The notes below the pieces were generated by a model that saw only the letters and a list, made by a program, of their open reading frames with translations, had not been told where the DNA came from and searched no databases. A stretch of DNA of 64,000 nt from Pseudogulbenkiania ferrooxidans 2002 (lineage in GTDB: Bacteria; Pseudomonadota; Gammaproteobacteria; Burkholderiales; Chromobacteriaceae). Both the position numbers and the translations under genes were made by a program. Each line of letters starts with the position of its first letter. The first letter of the stretch is position 1. Shown piece by piece: positions 10,001 to 17,826 of the stretch. The stretch covers positions 494,910 to 558,909 of the forward strand of contig NZ_ACIS01000001.1 of the NCBI RefSeq assembly GCF_000174355.1, in the 5' to 3' direction.

Positions 10001-10666
10001 ATGAAGAAGATCATCGTTACCCTTACGGCTGTCGCATTCGGTGTCAGCGCTCTTTCTGGCTGCGCCAACATGAACGAAACCCAACGCGATACCGGCACCG
10101 GTGCCGCCATCGGCGCGGCCGCCGGGGCGGTGATTGGCGGTTTGACGGCGGGGGGGCATACCGGCCGCAGCGCGGCGACCGGCGCCGCCGTCGGTGCGGC
10201 GCTGGGGGCGGGCGGGGGCTATCTGTGGTCGAAGCACATGCAGGAGCAGAAGGCGGCGATGGAGCAGGCGACCAAGGGGACCGGCGTGAGCGTGAGCCAG
10301 ACCGCCGACAACCAGCTCAAGCTCGATATCCCGAGCGACGTGTCGTTTGATTCCGGCCGTTACGACATCAAGTCCAATATGCGCCCGATCCTGGACCGCT
10401 TTGCCACCACATTGAATCAGAACCCGGTGACCACGGTGAAGATCATCGGCCATACCGACAGCACCGGTTCGGATGCCATCAATGGTCCGCTGTCGGTGAA
10501 CCGCGCCAGCGCGACGCGGAGCTACCTGGTGGCGCGCGGCGTGGCGATGAACCGCATCAGCATCGACGGCCGCGGGTCGAGCGAACCGATCGCGAGCAAC
10601 GGCACTGCGGCGGGTCGTGCCAAGAACCGCCGCGTCGAGATCTTCGTCGGCGAGGCGGCACGCTAA
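10001..10666 (+). CDS. OmpA-family lipoprotein with glycine-zipper segment
   Basis: The 221-residue protein starts with a lipoprotein signal (lipobox LSGC, Cys21). A glycine-zipper stretch (GAAIGAAAGAVIGG and ATGAAVGAALGAGGG, about residues 35-75) probably lies in a membrane. A C-terminal OmpA peptidoglycan-binding domain (about 105-215) shows the motif IIGHTDSTGSDAINGPLSVNRA and ends KNRRVEIFV. It resembles YiaD/Pal-like proteins that tie the outer membrane to the wall. A stem-loop follows its stop. Confidence 0.9.
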   Translation: MKKIIVTLTAVAFGVSALSGCANMNETQRDTGTGAAIGAAAGAVIGGLTAGGHTGRSAATGAAVGAALGAGGGYLWSKHMQEQKAAMEQATKGTGVSVSQTADNQLKLDIPSDVSFDSGRYDIKSNMRPILDRFATTLNQNPVTTVKIIGHTDSTGSDAINGPLSVNRASATRSYLVARGVAMNRISIDGRGSSEPIASNGTAAGRAKNRRVEIFVGEAAR

Positions 10667-10676
10667 GCAAGGCCTG

Positions 10677-10715
10677 CCCGGCCCAGCCGACGGCATCGTG
10701 GTTGGCTGGGCCGGG
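10677..10715. terminator. Stem-loop between convergent genes
   Basis: CCCGGCCCAGCC (10677-10688) pairs perfectly with GGCTGGGCCGGG (10704-10715), a 12-bp G/C stem with 15-nt loop. There is no T-tract on either side, so it is a terminator-like or 3'-protecting hairpin. Confidence 0.55.
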
Positions 10716-10754
10716 GCGTGAGCTGTCGGTAGCGGGAGATGCAGAGGTCCGCCA

Positions 10755-11111
10755 TCAGGCGCCCAGGCAGCTCAGCAGGAAGGCGATCCCGACCAGCAGC
10801 GCCATGAGGCTGGCCAGCAGCACGGCGCCGGCGGCGATATCCTTGGCCACGCCGATTTCCGGGTGCCGCTCGGGGTGCAGGTGATCGGTCAACGTCTCCA
10901 GTGCGGTATTGGCCAGCTCCGCCACCAGTACCAAGCCTACCGCCAAGGCCAGAATGGCCCACCACAGCGCCGCCGGGCGCACCAGCAGCAGCACGATCAG
11001 GATGGCGGTGGCGGCCAGCAACTGGGTGCGCAGGCTTTTTTCCCTCCCGACGGCCAGCACCAGTCCGCGCAGTGCGTAACCCAGCCGCTTATCGAATGAC
11101 TGTCCTTTCAC
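10755..11111 (-). CDS. dgkA: Diacylglycerol kinase DgkA
   Basis: The 118-residue inner-membrane enzyme phosphorylates diacylglycerol left by membrane-derived oligosaccharide or lipid-A modification. It has the family's three transmembrane helices and the catalytic signature AELANTALETLTDHL (about residues 64-78), with Glu and Asn residues that bind metal and nucleotide. The start is GTG, preceded by GGAG. It lies 42 nt downstream of a PAP2 phosphatase on the same strand, a sensible lipid-recycling pair. Confidence 0.95.
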   Translation of the reverse strand: MKGQSFDKRLGYALRGLVLAVGREKSLRTQLLAATAILIVLLLVRPAALWWAILALAVGLVLVAELANTALETLTDHLHPERHPEIGVAKDIAAGAVLLASLMALLVGIAFLLSCLGA

Positions 11112-11153
11112 TCCCTCTCCTTGTGCGTTCTGTCTGATGTGCTGCCGCCGGTG

Positions 11154-11756
11154 TCAGCGCCGGATCCAGCCCGTGGCAATGGGCCAGGCGAAGAGCGTGC
11201 GGTAGAGCCGCAGGGCGAGCCGGGTGATCTGGTCGCCGGCCCAGGCCCAGAACGGTGTCACCACGGCTTGGCTGATGCCGCTCACCGCAACGGCGCCGAG
11301 CATGTCGAGTGGAAAATGCACGCCAAGGTAAATGCGTGCCCAGGCCACGGCCAGGCTGGTCAGCAGGACCAGCGTGCCCAGCGGTTTTTCCCGGCCCAGG
11401 AACAAGGCGATGCCGATGCTGGCGAACACGGTCATGTGATCACTGGGAAACGACGAATCGGCGGCGTGCGGGATGAAGGCGTGCCCCAGCCCCAGGGCGA
11501 AGGGACGAGGATGCGGCCAGATCAGCCCGATCAGCTGGTTGAAGCCGAGGGCCAGCAAGGCGACCAGGCAGGCTTTGAGGGCGACGTTGCGGCGCGCATC
11601 GTTACCCCAGAACCACAGGCCAAGCAGCAGCAGCGGGATCAGCAGGATCAGGTCGTCGGCGAGAACGGTGGCGGCGGCGATACGCCACCACGGGCTATCG
11701 GGAGCCCCATTGAGGGTGAGGAACAGGGACTGGTTCAGTGTTTCGAGGTGAGTCAT
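11154..11756 (-). CDS. PAP2-family phosphatase (undecaprenyl-diphosphatase type)
   Basis: The 200-residue membrane protein carries the three PAP2 motifs: a K-to-RP motif ending WPHPRPF near residue 85, PSDH near 105 (the SGH-type motif with Asp before His), and RIYLGVHFPLDMLG near 145, with catalytic His. It fits the BcrC/YbjG group that dephosphorylates undecaprenyl diphosphate for cell-wall lipid recycling. Five to six hydrophobic segments are visible. The exact lipid substrate is inferred. Confidence 0.85.
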   Translation of the reverse strand: MTHLETLNQSLFLTLNGAPDSPWWRIAAATVLADDLILLIPLLLLGLWFWGNDARRNVALKACLVALLALGFNQLIGLIWPHPRPFALGLGHAFIPHAADSSFPSDHMTVFASIGIALFLGREKPLGTLVLLTSLAVAWARIYLGVHFPLDMLGAVAVSGISQAVVTPFWAWAGDQITRLALRLYRTLFAWPIATGWIRR

Positions 11757-11907
11757 GCGGGGATTGTCCGGGAAACCGTGCCGATGGGGAGGGGGTGCCG
11801 CCGTCTGGCCTCGATGATAACGTCGCAGACGCGATTCGTCCGGGCTGGGCGGTGCTGGCGAGCTGCTGTAGCGAGCATAGGCCAGCGCCGGGGAGCAGCG
11901 GTGCCTG

Positions 11908-12444
11908 TCACCTCATTTTAGACGGCAGCTGGATGACTTCGCCGGCCACCATGAAGCTCCCGTAGCCACGGTGGTGCAGCGTCTGCGGCGCGGGGCGCGT
12001 CGGGTCGATCCAGGCCGCCAGCACCTCGAGGACGAAGAAGTCGTATTTCTCCACCAGGGTGGTATCCACGACCTGGCACTCGAGGTTGGCGTAGCACTCC
12101 GCGATCAGCGGCGGGGCGATGCGCGAGGCGGGGGCCGGCGTCAGGGGCAGGGTGGCGAACTTATCGACCGTCCGCCCGGAGCTATTGCCGCAGGCGACCA
12201 CCTGCTCCGCAAGATCGACGGTGGGAATGTTGATGGCGCATTGCCCGCTCGCCGTCAGCAGGGCATGGCTGGCATTGCGGCGGCTGATCACGCATCCGAC
12301 TAGGGGCGGCTCGAACTCCAGCATGGTGTGCCACGACATCGCCATGATGTCGGCGTGGCGGGCGTCGCCGGTGCTGACCAGGACCACCGGGCCGGGTTCG
12401 AGCAGCCCATACACCTGGGCCAGGGGGTAAGGCTGTTTGGTCAC
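11908..12444 (-). CDS. Flavin reductase family protein
   Basis: The 178-residue protein has the FMN-binding split-barrel fold of the flavin reductase-like family. Visible features are PVVLVSTGDARHADIMAMSWHTMLEFEPPLVGCVIS at residues 19-54 and the NIPTVDLAEQVVACGNSSGRTVDKF segment. Such proteins use FMN to reduce free flavin or to act on small substrates; which is not evident. The start is GTG, preceded by AAGGGA. No operon partner is visible. Confidence 0.85.
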   Translation of the reverse strand: MTKQPYPLAQVYGLLEPGPVVLVSTGDARHADIMAMSWHTMLEFEPPLVGCVISRRNASHALLTASGQCAINIPTVDLAEQVVACGNSSGRTVDKFATLPLTPAPASRIAPPLIAECYANLECQVVDTTLVEKYDFFVLEVLAAWIDPTRPAPQTLHHRGYGSFMVAGEVIQLPSKMR

Positions 12445-12595
12445 GCGTATGTCCCTTCGCTGGCGGTCTGGTATGGGCTCAGGTCGAGCCGGATAGCTTC
12501 AGCGTAGGCCGGGGGCGGAGGTGTGCCAACCGCGCATCGCGGTTTGGCGGCATGTGGCGGCGTGGCTTCGTCTGGGGCGCGAGGAATGCTCAATA

Positions 12596-12607
12596 GGTTG
12601 GCCGAAG
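12596..12607 (+). repeat. Uptake-like 12-mer GGTTGGCCGAAG (intergenic)
   Basis: An exact copy in the gap between the pqqE end and the flavin reductase gene, in context AGGTTGGCCGAAGCGG. Confidence 0.6.
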
Positions 12608-12632
12608 CGGTCGGTGAGGGTGACGCGGAATG

Positions 12633-12668
12633 GCGACAGCCCCGCTTCCGAGAAAGCCGGGCTGTCGC
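12633..12668. terminator. Stem-loop downstream of pqqE
   Basis: GCGACAGCCC (12633-12642) pairs perfectly with GGGCTGTCGC (12659-12668). It lies 28 nt past the pqqE stop on the leftward transcript. No T-run follows, so it may stabilise the mRNA end or act with Rho. Confidence 0.5.
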
Positions 12669-12695
12669 TGTTTGCGCCGAGGAGGGCGTGCCGGT

Positions 12696-13805
12696 TTAGG
12701 CCTCGGTCATGGCGTACGAGAAGCGCCGCAGTTGCAGCGGCACGTCACCCAACTGGGCTTCGCGGCGCGCCAGCGTGACCACCTGCTCGTGCTTGGGCGA
12801 GCGTTCGCACACCGGGTCGAGGGTGTTGGCGTCGCCGGCCAGCGCCAGCGCCTGGCAGCGGCAGCCGCCCCAGTCCTTTTCCTTGTTGTCGCAGCCGCTG
12901 CACGGCTCCGGCATCCAGGCGGTGCCGCGGTAGGCGGCGAAGGCGGGCGAGTCGAACCAGGCTTCGGCCAACGTGCTGGCCGGGAAGCGCGGGAAGTCGA
13001 GGTGGGTGAGGGTCTGCGCGGCGTGGCAGGGCAGCAGCGTGCCGTCCGGCATGACGTTGAGGAAGCGTTGCGCCCAGCCGCCCATGCAGGCCTTGGGGCG
13101 GCGCGCGTAGTAGTCGGGGATGACGTAGTCGATCACCATGCGGCCCTTGACCCGCTCGCGCCATTCGGTCACCAGCGCCGTCATGGTGTCGAGCTGGGCT
13201 TCGCTCGGGATCAGCGCGGCGCGGTTCTGCAGCCCCCAGCCGTAGTACTGGGTGTTGGCGACCTCGACGCGGGCGATGCCGCGCGCTTCGGCGTAGCTGA
13301 GCATGGCGTCGAGTTCGTGGGCGTTCTGCCGGGTGATGACGAAGTTCAGCGTCAGCGCCAGGCCGGCGGCCTGCACCAGGTCCAGTGCGGCCTGCTTCTT
13401 GGCGACGCCGCCCTTGAAGCCGGAGAGCGGCTCGGCCACGGCTTCGTCCAGCCCCTGGAAGCTGAGCTGGACGTGGTTCAAGCCGGCCTCGGCCAGCACC
13501 GCGAGCTTGGCTTCGTTCAGCAGCACGCCGGAGGTGATCAGGTTGCTGTAGAGGCCGAGCCGGCTGGCGTGCGCCACTAGCTCGGGCAGGTCGGCGCGCG
13601 CCATCGGCTCGCCGCCGGAGAAATGCACCTGCAGCATGCCCATCTCGGCGGCTTCGTCGAGGATGGCGCACCACTCGGCGGTGCTGAGCTCGGCGCTGGC
13701 CGGGGTCAGCGCCAGCGGGTTGGAGCAGTAGGCGCAGCGCAGCGGGCAGCGGTGGGTGAGTTCCAGCAGGACGGCCAGCGGCGGGGTCAGGGCGGTATCA
13801 GTCAT
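12696..13805 (-). CDS. pqqE: PqqA peptide cyclase PqqE (radical SAM)
   Basis: PqqE forms the first carbon-carbon bond between Glu and Tyr of the PqqA peptide. The 369-residue protein shows the radical SAM cluster motif CPLRCAYC near residues 20-27, the SAM-binding GGEP motif near 65, and a C-terminal SPASM region rich in Cys (CMGGW, CSGCD, GGCRCQ) for auxiliary clusters. The start overlaps the end of pqqD by 8 nt, so translation is coupled. It is the last gene of the leftward pqqABCDE operon. Confidence 0.97.
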   Translation of the reverse strand: MTDTALTPPLAVLLELTHRCPLRCAYCSNPLALTPASAELSTAEWCAILDEAAEMGMLQVHFSGGEPMARADLPELVAHASRLGLYSNLITSGVLLNEAKLAVLAEAGLNHVQLSFQGLDEAVAEPLSGFKGGVAKKQAALDLVQAAGLALTLNFVITRQNAHELDAMLSYAEARGIARVEVANTQYYGWGLQNRAALIPSEAQLDTMTALVTEWRERVKGRMVIDYVIPDYYARRPKACMGGWAQRFLNVMPDGTLLPCHAAQTLTHLDFPRFPASTLAEAWFDSPAFAAYRGTAWMPEPCSGCDNKEKDWGGCRCQALALAGDANTLDPVCERSPKHEQVVTLARREAQLGDVPLQLRRFSYAMTEA

Positions 13806-14070
13806 GGCGCAGGAACCCTTTCTCGCTCATGGTGGTGAACAGGGCCAGCACGTCTTGCTGCACGGTGTCGAGCGGCGCGGCGTATTCGGTGGCCAGGCTC
13901 GCGCACAGCGCGCCGATGCTCTGGCCGCGGTTGCGTTCCAGAATCAGCCGCGCCATGTCGTCGACGATCAGCATGCGTTCCGGCCCCAGCAGCACCCAGC
14001 GTTCGCGCACCTTGTCGTGCTGCAGCCGGGTGCCGGGGGCGAGCCGCACGGTGCTCTCGAGGGTCAGCAT
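13798..14070 (-). CDS. pqqD: PqqA-binding chaperone PqqD
   Basis: The 90-residue protein delivers the PqqA peptide to PqqE. Family features are RLAPGTRLQHDKVRERWVLLGPERMLIVDD and the C-terminal helix LALFTTMSEKGFL. The ATG at 14068-14070 overlaps the pqqC stop in the sequence ATGCTGA. It ends 8 nt inside pqqE. Confidence 0.96.
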   Translation of the reverse strand: MLTLESTVRLAPGTRLQHDKVRERWVLLGPERMLIVDDMARLILERNRGQSIGALCASLATEYAAPLDTVQQDVLALFTTMSEKGFLRHD

Positions 14071-14816
14071 GGCGGCCGGCTCGGGTCGAAGGCGCCCGGC
14101 GGGATCATGCCCGGCGCGACGTAGGCGGCGTAGAGCGCGTCGAGCTGCGCCCACAGCACGTTGCACTTGAAGGTCAGCGCGTCCAGCACGCCCTGTTGTT
14201 CGGCCAACGTGGTGGCGTGGCGCTTGACGTAGTCGAGCGCGAAGTCGGCGTCGCGCGGCGCTTGGGAGAGGCGGCGGCGGAAGTAGGCCAGCACCTTGTC
14301 GTCGATGAAGTCGTAGTTTTCCAGGAGGCCGACGATGCGCTCCTTGTGGATGGCCGGGGCGAACAGTTCGGTGAGGCAGGAGGCGACGGCGACCACCGGC
14401 GGGTGGCGCGCCACGAAGTCGACGTAGGCTTCCACCGCGAACACCGTGGCGGGCAGCGCGCCCTGGCGCGAGATGACGTAGTCGCGCGACAGGCCGAGGC
14501 CGTCGGTGAGCACCAGCCAGCGTTCGATGCCGCCTTCCTCGTCGCCGTAGCCGTCGTGGTCGAGGATGCGCTGCACCCACTCGCGGCGCAGTTCGCGGTC
14601 GTGGATGCGGCTGATCAGCGCGGCGTCCTTGCGCGGAATCGCCGCCTGGTAGCAGTAGCGGTTGAGCGCCCAGGCCTGCACCTGGCCGAAATTCAGCTTG
14701 CCGCCGTGCAGCAGGTGGTGGAAGGGATGGCGGTTGTGATAGCGCTCGTGACCGATGGTGCGCAGCGCATCTTCCAGTTCGGCCGGCGACAGCACGGCAG
14801 TAAGGGGCTTATTCAA
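14064..14816 (-). CDS. pqqC: Pyrroloquinoline-quinone synthase PqqC
   Basis: PqqC performs the final ring closure and oxidation in PQQ synthesis. The 250-residue protein shows HERYHNRHPFHHLLHGG near the N-terminus and the central segment GGIERWLVLTDGLGLSRDYV. I chose the TTG at 14814-14816 as start: it overlaps the pqqB stop codon (GTTGAATAA) and has GGAG seven bases upstream, giving the normal family length and N-terminus LSPAELEDALR. Longer in-frame starts would lie deep in pqqB. Confidence 0.94.
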   Translation of the reverse strand: MNKPLTAVLSPAELEDALRTIGHERYHNRHPFHHLLHGGKLNFGQVQAWALNRYCYQAAIPRKDAALISRIHDRELRREWVQRILDHDGYGDEEGGIERWLVLTDGLGLSRDYVISRQGALPATVFAVEAYVDFVARHPPVVAVASCLTELFAPAIHKERIVGLLENYDFIDDKVLAYFRRRLSQAPRDADFALDYVKRHATTLAEQQGVLDALTFKCNVLWAQLDALYAAYVAPGMIPPGAFDPSRPPC

Positions 14817-15738
14817 CGCAGAACTCCATGCCGTCACGGGCCAGTTGCCAGCCGGCGGCGACGATGGCGGCGCGCTCCGGGCTGTCGGCAAGCAGGACGG
14901 GGTTGGTATTGTTGATGTGGATGAACAGCTTGCGTGCCAGCGGCACGTCCTGCCACAGCGCGATCGCGCCGCCCTCGCCGCTCATCGGCAGGTGACCCAT
15001 GCGCGAGGCGGTCTTGTGGCCGACACCGCAGGTGATCATCTCGTCCTCGGTGAAGGTGGTGCCGTCGAACAGCAGGCTGTCCTCGGGGCGCAGGCGCGCC
15101 TTGATGTCGTCGGGCAGCGCGGCGCAGCCGGGCAGATAGAACAGCCGGCTGCGCGAGCCCACCGCGCTCAGGGCGAGGCCGATGGTGTCTTCCGGCACGC
15201 TGCCGAAGTTGGCGGCGTGCGGGTCTTCCAGCCACAGCGCGACCTTGCCGGGGATGGTGAAGGGTTCGACGCGCACCCCGGTGTCGGCGCCGTTGGCGTC
15301 GAGCACCGGTTGCGGCTGATCCAGCGTGAGGGTGCGGCGCGCCACCTGCTGGCGGTCGAGCACGTTGAACACGGCGTTGGCTTCCAGCACGCGCTGCACG
15401 CGGCCGCTGGCGTACACCGGGAAGGCCTGGCTCTCGCGCAGCGACAGCAGGCCGGCGATGTGGTCGACGTCGGCGTTGGTGAGCAGCACCGCGCTCAAGG
15501 GGCTCGAACGCGGGAAGCTCTGCGGCTGCAGCGCCGGGGTGGCGGCGAACTGCTGGCGGATGTCGGGCGAGGCGTTGATCAGGACCCAGTGCGCGCCATC
15601 GGCGGATACCGCGATCGATGATTGCGTCTGCGGCGTGGCGCGGTGGCCGAGACGGGCCGCCTGGCACACGTCGCAGGCGCAGTTCCATTGCGGCAGGCCA
15701 CCGCCGGCCGCGGCACCGAGAATGATGACGCGCAACAT
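14809..15738 (-). CDS. pqqB: PQQ biosynthesis protein PqqB
   Basis: The 309-residue metallo-beta-lactamase-fold protein acts as a hydroxylase on the tyrosine of the PQQ precursor. Visible are the N-terminus LRVIILGAAAGGGLPQWNC, the CxxC pair CACDVC, and the metal-site motif TNADVDHIAGLL. The ATG at 15736-15738 has AAGGA upstream; it lies 17 nt downstream of the pqqA stop. Confidence 0.96.
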   Translation of the reverse strand: MLRVIILGAAAGGGLPQWNCACDVCQAARLGHRATPQTQSSIAVSADGAHWVLINASPDIRQQFAATPALQPQSFPRSSPLSAVLLTNADVDHIAGLLSLRESQAFPVYASGRVQRVLEANAVFNVLDRQQVARRTLTLDQPQPVLDANGADTGVRVEPFTIPGKVALWLEDPHAANFGSVPEDTIGLALSAVGSRSRLFYLPGCAALPDDIKARLRPEDSLLFDGTTFTEDEMITCGVGHKTASRMGHLPMSGEGGAIALWQDVPLARKLFIHINNTNPVLLADSPERAAIVAAGWQLARDGMEFCVE

Positions 15739-15755
15739 GGGGTCGGGTCCTTGTC

Positions 15756-15836
15756 TCAGCGCTCGGCGCACATGTAGCAGTTGATCTCGCAGCCGAGGGA
15801 GACTTCGATCACTTTCGGGGTGGTCCAGGTACGCAT
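15756..15836 (-). CDS. pqqA: PQQ precursor peptide PqqA
   Basis: A 26-residue peptide whose Glu17 and Tyr21 supply the atoms of PQQ (motif E-I-N-C-Y). It begins MRTWTTPKVIEVSLG and contains Cys16, Cys20 and Cys23 around the modified residues. GGAGG lies 9 nt before the ATG at 15834-15836, a strong ribosome site suited to a substrate peptide made in quantity. It has its own promoter and upstream palindrome, and precedes pqqB. Confidence 0.96.
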   Translation of the reverse strand: MRTWTTPKVIEVSLGCEINCYMCAER

Positions 15837-15881
15837 GGTGAATCCTCCAAATTGAGAACTGAATTGCCGGATGGCCACTTC

Positions 15882-15925
15882 ACTATAAGGAGGACGGGAG
15901 CCGCATGAGAATGCGACTTTAGTCG
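15882..15925 (-). promoter_or_regulatory. pqqA promoter with activator palindrome
   Basis: Read leftwards, TATAGT (complement of 15882-15887) is a good -10, and CGACTAAAGTCG (complement of 15914-15925) is centred about 44 bp before the expected transcription start, the position of a class II activator site. The palindrome recurs upstream of exaA, the ped ABC operon and exaC. The -35 region is poor, as expected for an activated promoter. Confidence 0.6.
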
Positions 15926-16019
15926 GACGGGGGTTCCGTAGCATTCCTTGTCGCATCGGGGGCGTGGCTTGATGGGGTGCGGTGCGAGCGCCTCCACCCA
16001 TCCTACGGCGCGGGCCGGC

Positions 16020-16046
16020 AAAAAAAGACCCGCCAGGTGGCGGGTC
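16020..16046 (-). terminator. Leftward terminator separating the pedF operon from pqqA
   Basis: GACCCGCC (16027-16034) and GGCGGGTC (16039-16046) form an 8-bp stem with AGGT loop, and the leftward strand continues into seven T's (complement of 16020-16026). It ends the metallohydrolase operon 36 nt past its last stop, so pqqA must be transcribed from its own promoter. Confidence 0.85.
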
Positions 16047-16081
16047 GAATGCCCTGAATGACAATGCACGGGCAGGAGGAG

Positions 16082-17041
16082 TCAATCGGTTGGCTGGTCG
16101 GGGGCGGCCAGCGCGGGGAGTTCGGCCAGTTCGTAGCGGGCGTAGAGGAAGCCGACACTGCGGCGCCATTCGGCGCGCGCCTCGGCCCAGCCGGCGAACT
16201 CGGCCGGGATCGGCAGCGCCATCGCCTCGGTCGGCGTCAGGCCATGCCGCGCGGCGTCCTTGAGCGTGGCGTCGAGCCACTGCAGGTAGCGGCGTGTGGC
16301 GCGGATCGGCGCGGCGTCGTGCGTCACCGCGCCGTGGCCGGGCACCAGCGTCTTGAATGGCAGCGCTTCGAGGCGGTCGAGCGCGGCCAGCCAGTCGGGC
16401 AGGCTGGCGTTGGGCAGGGTCGGGGTGCGGCCGTTGAACACCTGATCGATGGCGTACAGCACGCCGCTGGTGTGGTCGAACACCGCGATGTCGGACTGGG
16501 TGTGGCCCGGCACCGCGATGAATTCGAGCGTGTGCCCGCCGATCTCGCGCACGCCGGGCGTGAGCGGGGCGTTGGGCAGCAACGGTTCGGTGCCCTGCAT
16601 GCGGTCGCCGACCAGGCGGTAGAGGTTTTCGGCCAACCCTTCGGCTTCGTTCCTGAGCATGGCCGTGGTTTTTTCGTCGGCGCGGATCGGCACGTCGCTG
16701 AAGGCCTGGTTGCCGAGGAAGTGGTCGGGGTGCTTGTGGGTGATGACCAGTTCGCGCACCGGCTTGCCGGCGGTGCGCTCGATGACGCGGCGGTACTGTT
16801 GGCCGAAGGCGCGCGACGGCCCGCTGCCGATCACCACCACGCCCTCGGCGGTGGCGATGAAGGCGGTGTTGACCAGGAAGCCGCCGTTCTGCGGCGTGAA
16901 GTAGCCGGTGTCGGCGATCACCGCCCAGCTGTCGGGGGCGACCGCCTGCGGCGTGATCGGATACTCGGCGGCGCGGGCACCGGCCACGGCGCCGAGTCCG
17001 GCCAGCAGCGCGGCGAGCAGGCGCAGGCGGTGCCTTATCAT
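16082..17041 (-). CDS. Quinoprotein relay system zinc metallohydrolase
   Basis: A 319-residue periplasmic protein with a signal peptide (MIRHRLRLLAALLAGLGAVAGARA). It has the metallo-beta-lactamase fold: THKHPDHFLG near residue 115 is the zinc HxHxDH motif, with later ligands in PGHTQSD and PGHGAVT. The family occurs next to PQQ alcohol dehydrogenases and is thought to serve the quinoprotein redox relay; its reaction is not established. The start overlaps the stop of the SoxYZ-like gene upstream (ATGA). Confidence 0.85.
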   Translation of the reverse strand: MIRHRLRLLAALLAGLGAVAGARAAEYPITPQAVAPDSWAVIADTGYFTPQNGGFLVNTAFIATAEGVVVIGSGPSRAFGQQYRRVIERTAGKPVRELVITHKHPDHFLGNQAFSDVPIRADEKTTAMLRNEAEGLAENLYRLVGDRMQGTEPLLPNAPLTPGVREIGGHTLEFIAVPGHTQSDIAVFDHTSGVLYAIDQVFNGRTPTLPNASLPDWLAALDRLEALPFKTLVPGHGAVTHDAAPIRATRRYLQWLDATLKDAARHGLTPTEAMALPIPAEFAGWAEARAEWRRSVGFLYARYELAELPALAAPDQPTD

Positions 17042-17811
17042 GGCAGCACCGGCAGGCGGCCGCCGAAGGCGTTGCCGTCGCTGTCCTGGGCGTCGATCCG
17101 CAGACTGTCGCCGTTGAGCAGGGCGAGCTGGAAGGTGAACAGCGGGTTCTCGGCGAGCGGCGCGTCGAGGCTGAGATGCGCCAGAGGCTGGCCCGCGCTG
17201 TCGCTGAGCCGCAGCTGCGTCAGGTGGAACTTGGGCGTATTGCCGACCAGCCCGGTGTCCATCGGGTGCATCACGCGCAGGCGGATGCGGTGGGTGGCGC
17301 CCTCGCGCCAGACCCGGCCGTACATCTTGCCCAGCAGGTTGGCCCAGTCGGTGCTGGCGCGGGTCGGGGTGGGCAGGGCGCAGCCGCCGCCCGGGGCGTC
17401 GACCAGCTGTCCGCCGACGTGCCAGACCCCCTGGGCGTCGCGCGCCGCGGCGCGGATCGGGGTGGCCTGGTTGACGCGCATGGCGACGGCGAAGACCGGC
17501 TGCAGCCGCAGCGGCTGGAAGCGCAGCGCCAGCGGCAAGGGGTTGTAGTCGGCGAACAGCACGATCTCCTCGACCCGGCCGAGCGCGCTGGCGTCGACGC
17601 TGACCGGCACGCGCTGGCCGTCTTCGACCTGCTGCGGCAGCGTCACCTTGACGCGCTCGTCGAACACCGCCGGCTGGTCGCCCAGCACGGTCTTGTGCAT
17701 CACGTCCCACATCACCGAATGCAGCGGGTCGGCTTGCGGTGCGGCGTGCAGCGGCAGGCTGGTGCCCAGCAGGACGAGCAGGGCGGGGAGGTGGCGGGCA
17801 AGGGGCGGCAT
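17038..17811 (-). CDS. Quinoprotein dehydrogenase-associated SoxYZ-like carrier protein
   Basis: The 257-residue secreted protein (signal peptide through LPLHAA) looks like a fusion of SoxY- and SoxZ-like domains: the N-terminal part ends near GGCALPTPT, recalling the carrier GGC arm of SoxY but internal, and the C-terminal part has VMHPMDTGLV as in SoxZ. In sulfur oxidation such proteins carry substrate on the Cys. Here the context is PQQ alcohol oxidation, where the role is unknown. It overlaps the metallohydrolase gene by 4 nt. Confidence 0.85.
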   Translation of the reverse strand: MPPLARHLPALLVLLGTSLPLHAAPQADPLHSVMWDVMHKTVLGDQPAVFDERVKVTLPQQVEDGQRVPVSVDASALGRVEEIVLFADYNPLPLALRFQPLRLQPVFAVAMRVNQATPIRAAARDAQGVWHVGGQLVDAPGGGCALPTPTRASTDWANLLGKMYGRVWREGATHRIRLRVMHPMDTGLVGNTPKFHLTQLRLSDSAGQPLAHLSLDAPLAENPLFTFQLALLNGDSLRIDAQDSDGNAFGGRLPVLP

Positions 17812-17826
17812 GGCGGGGTCCGGGGT

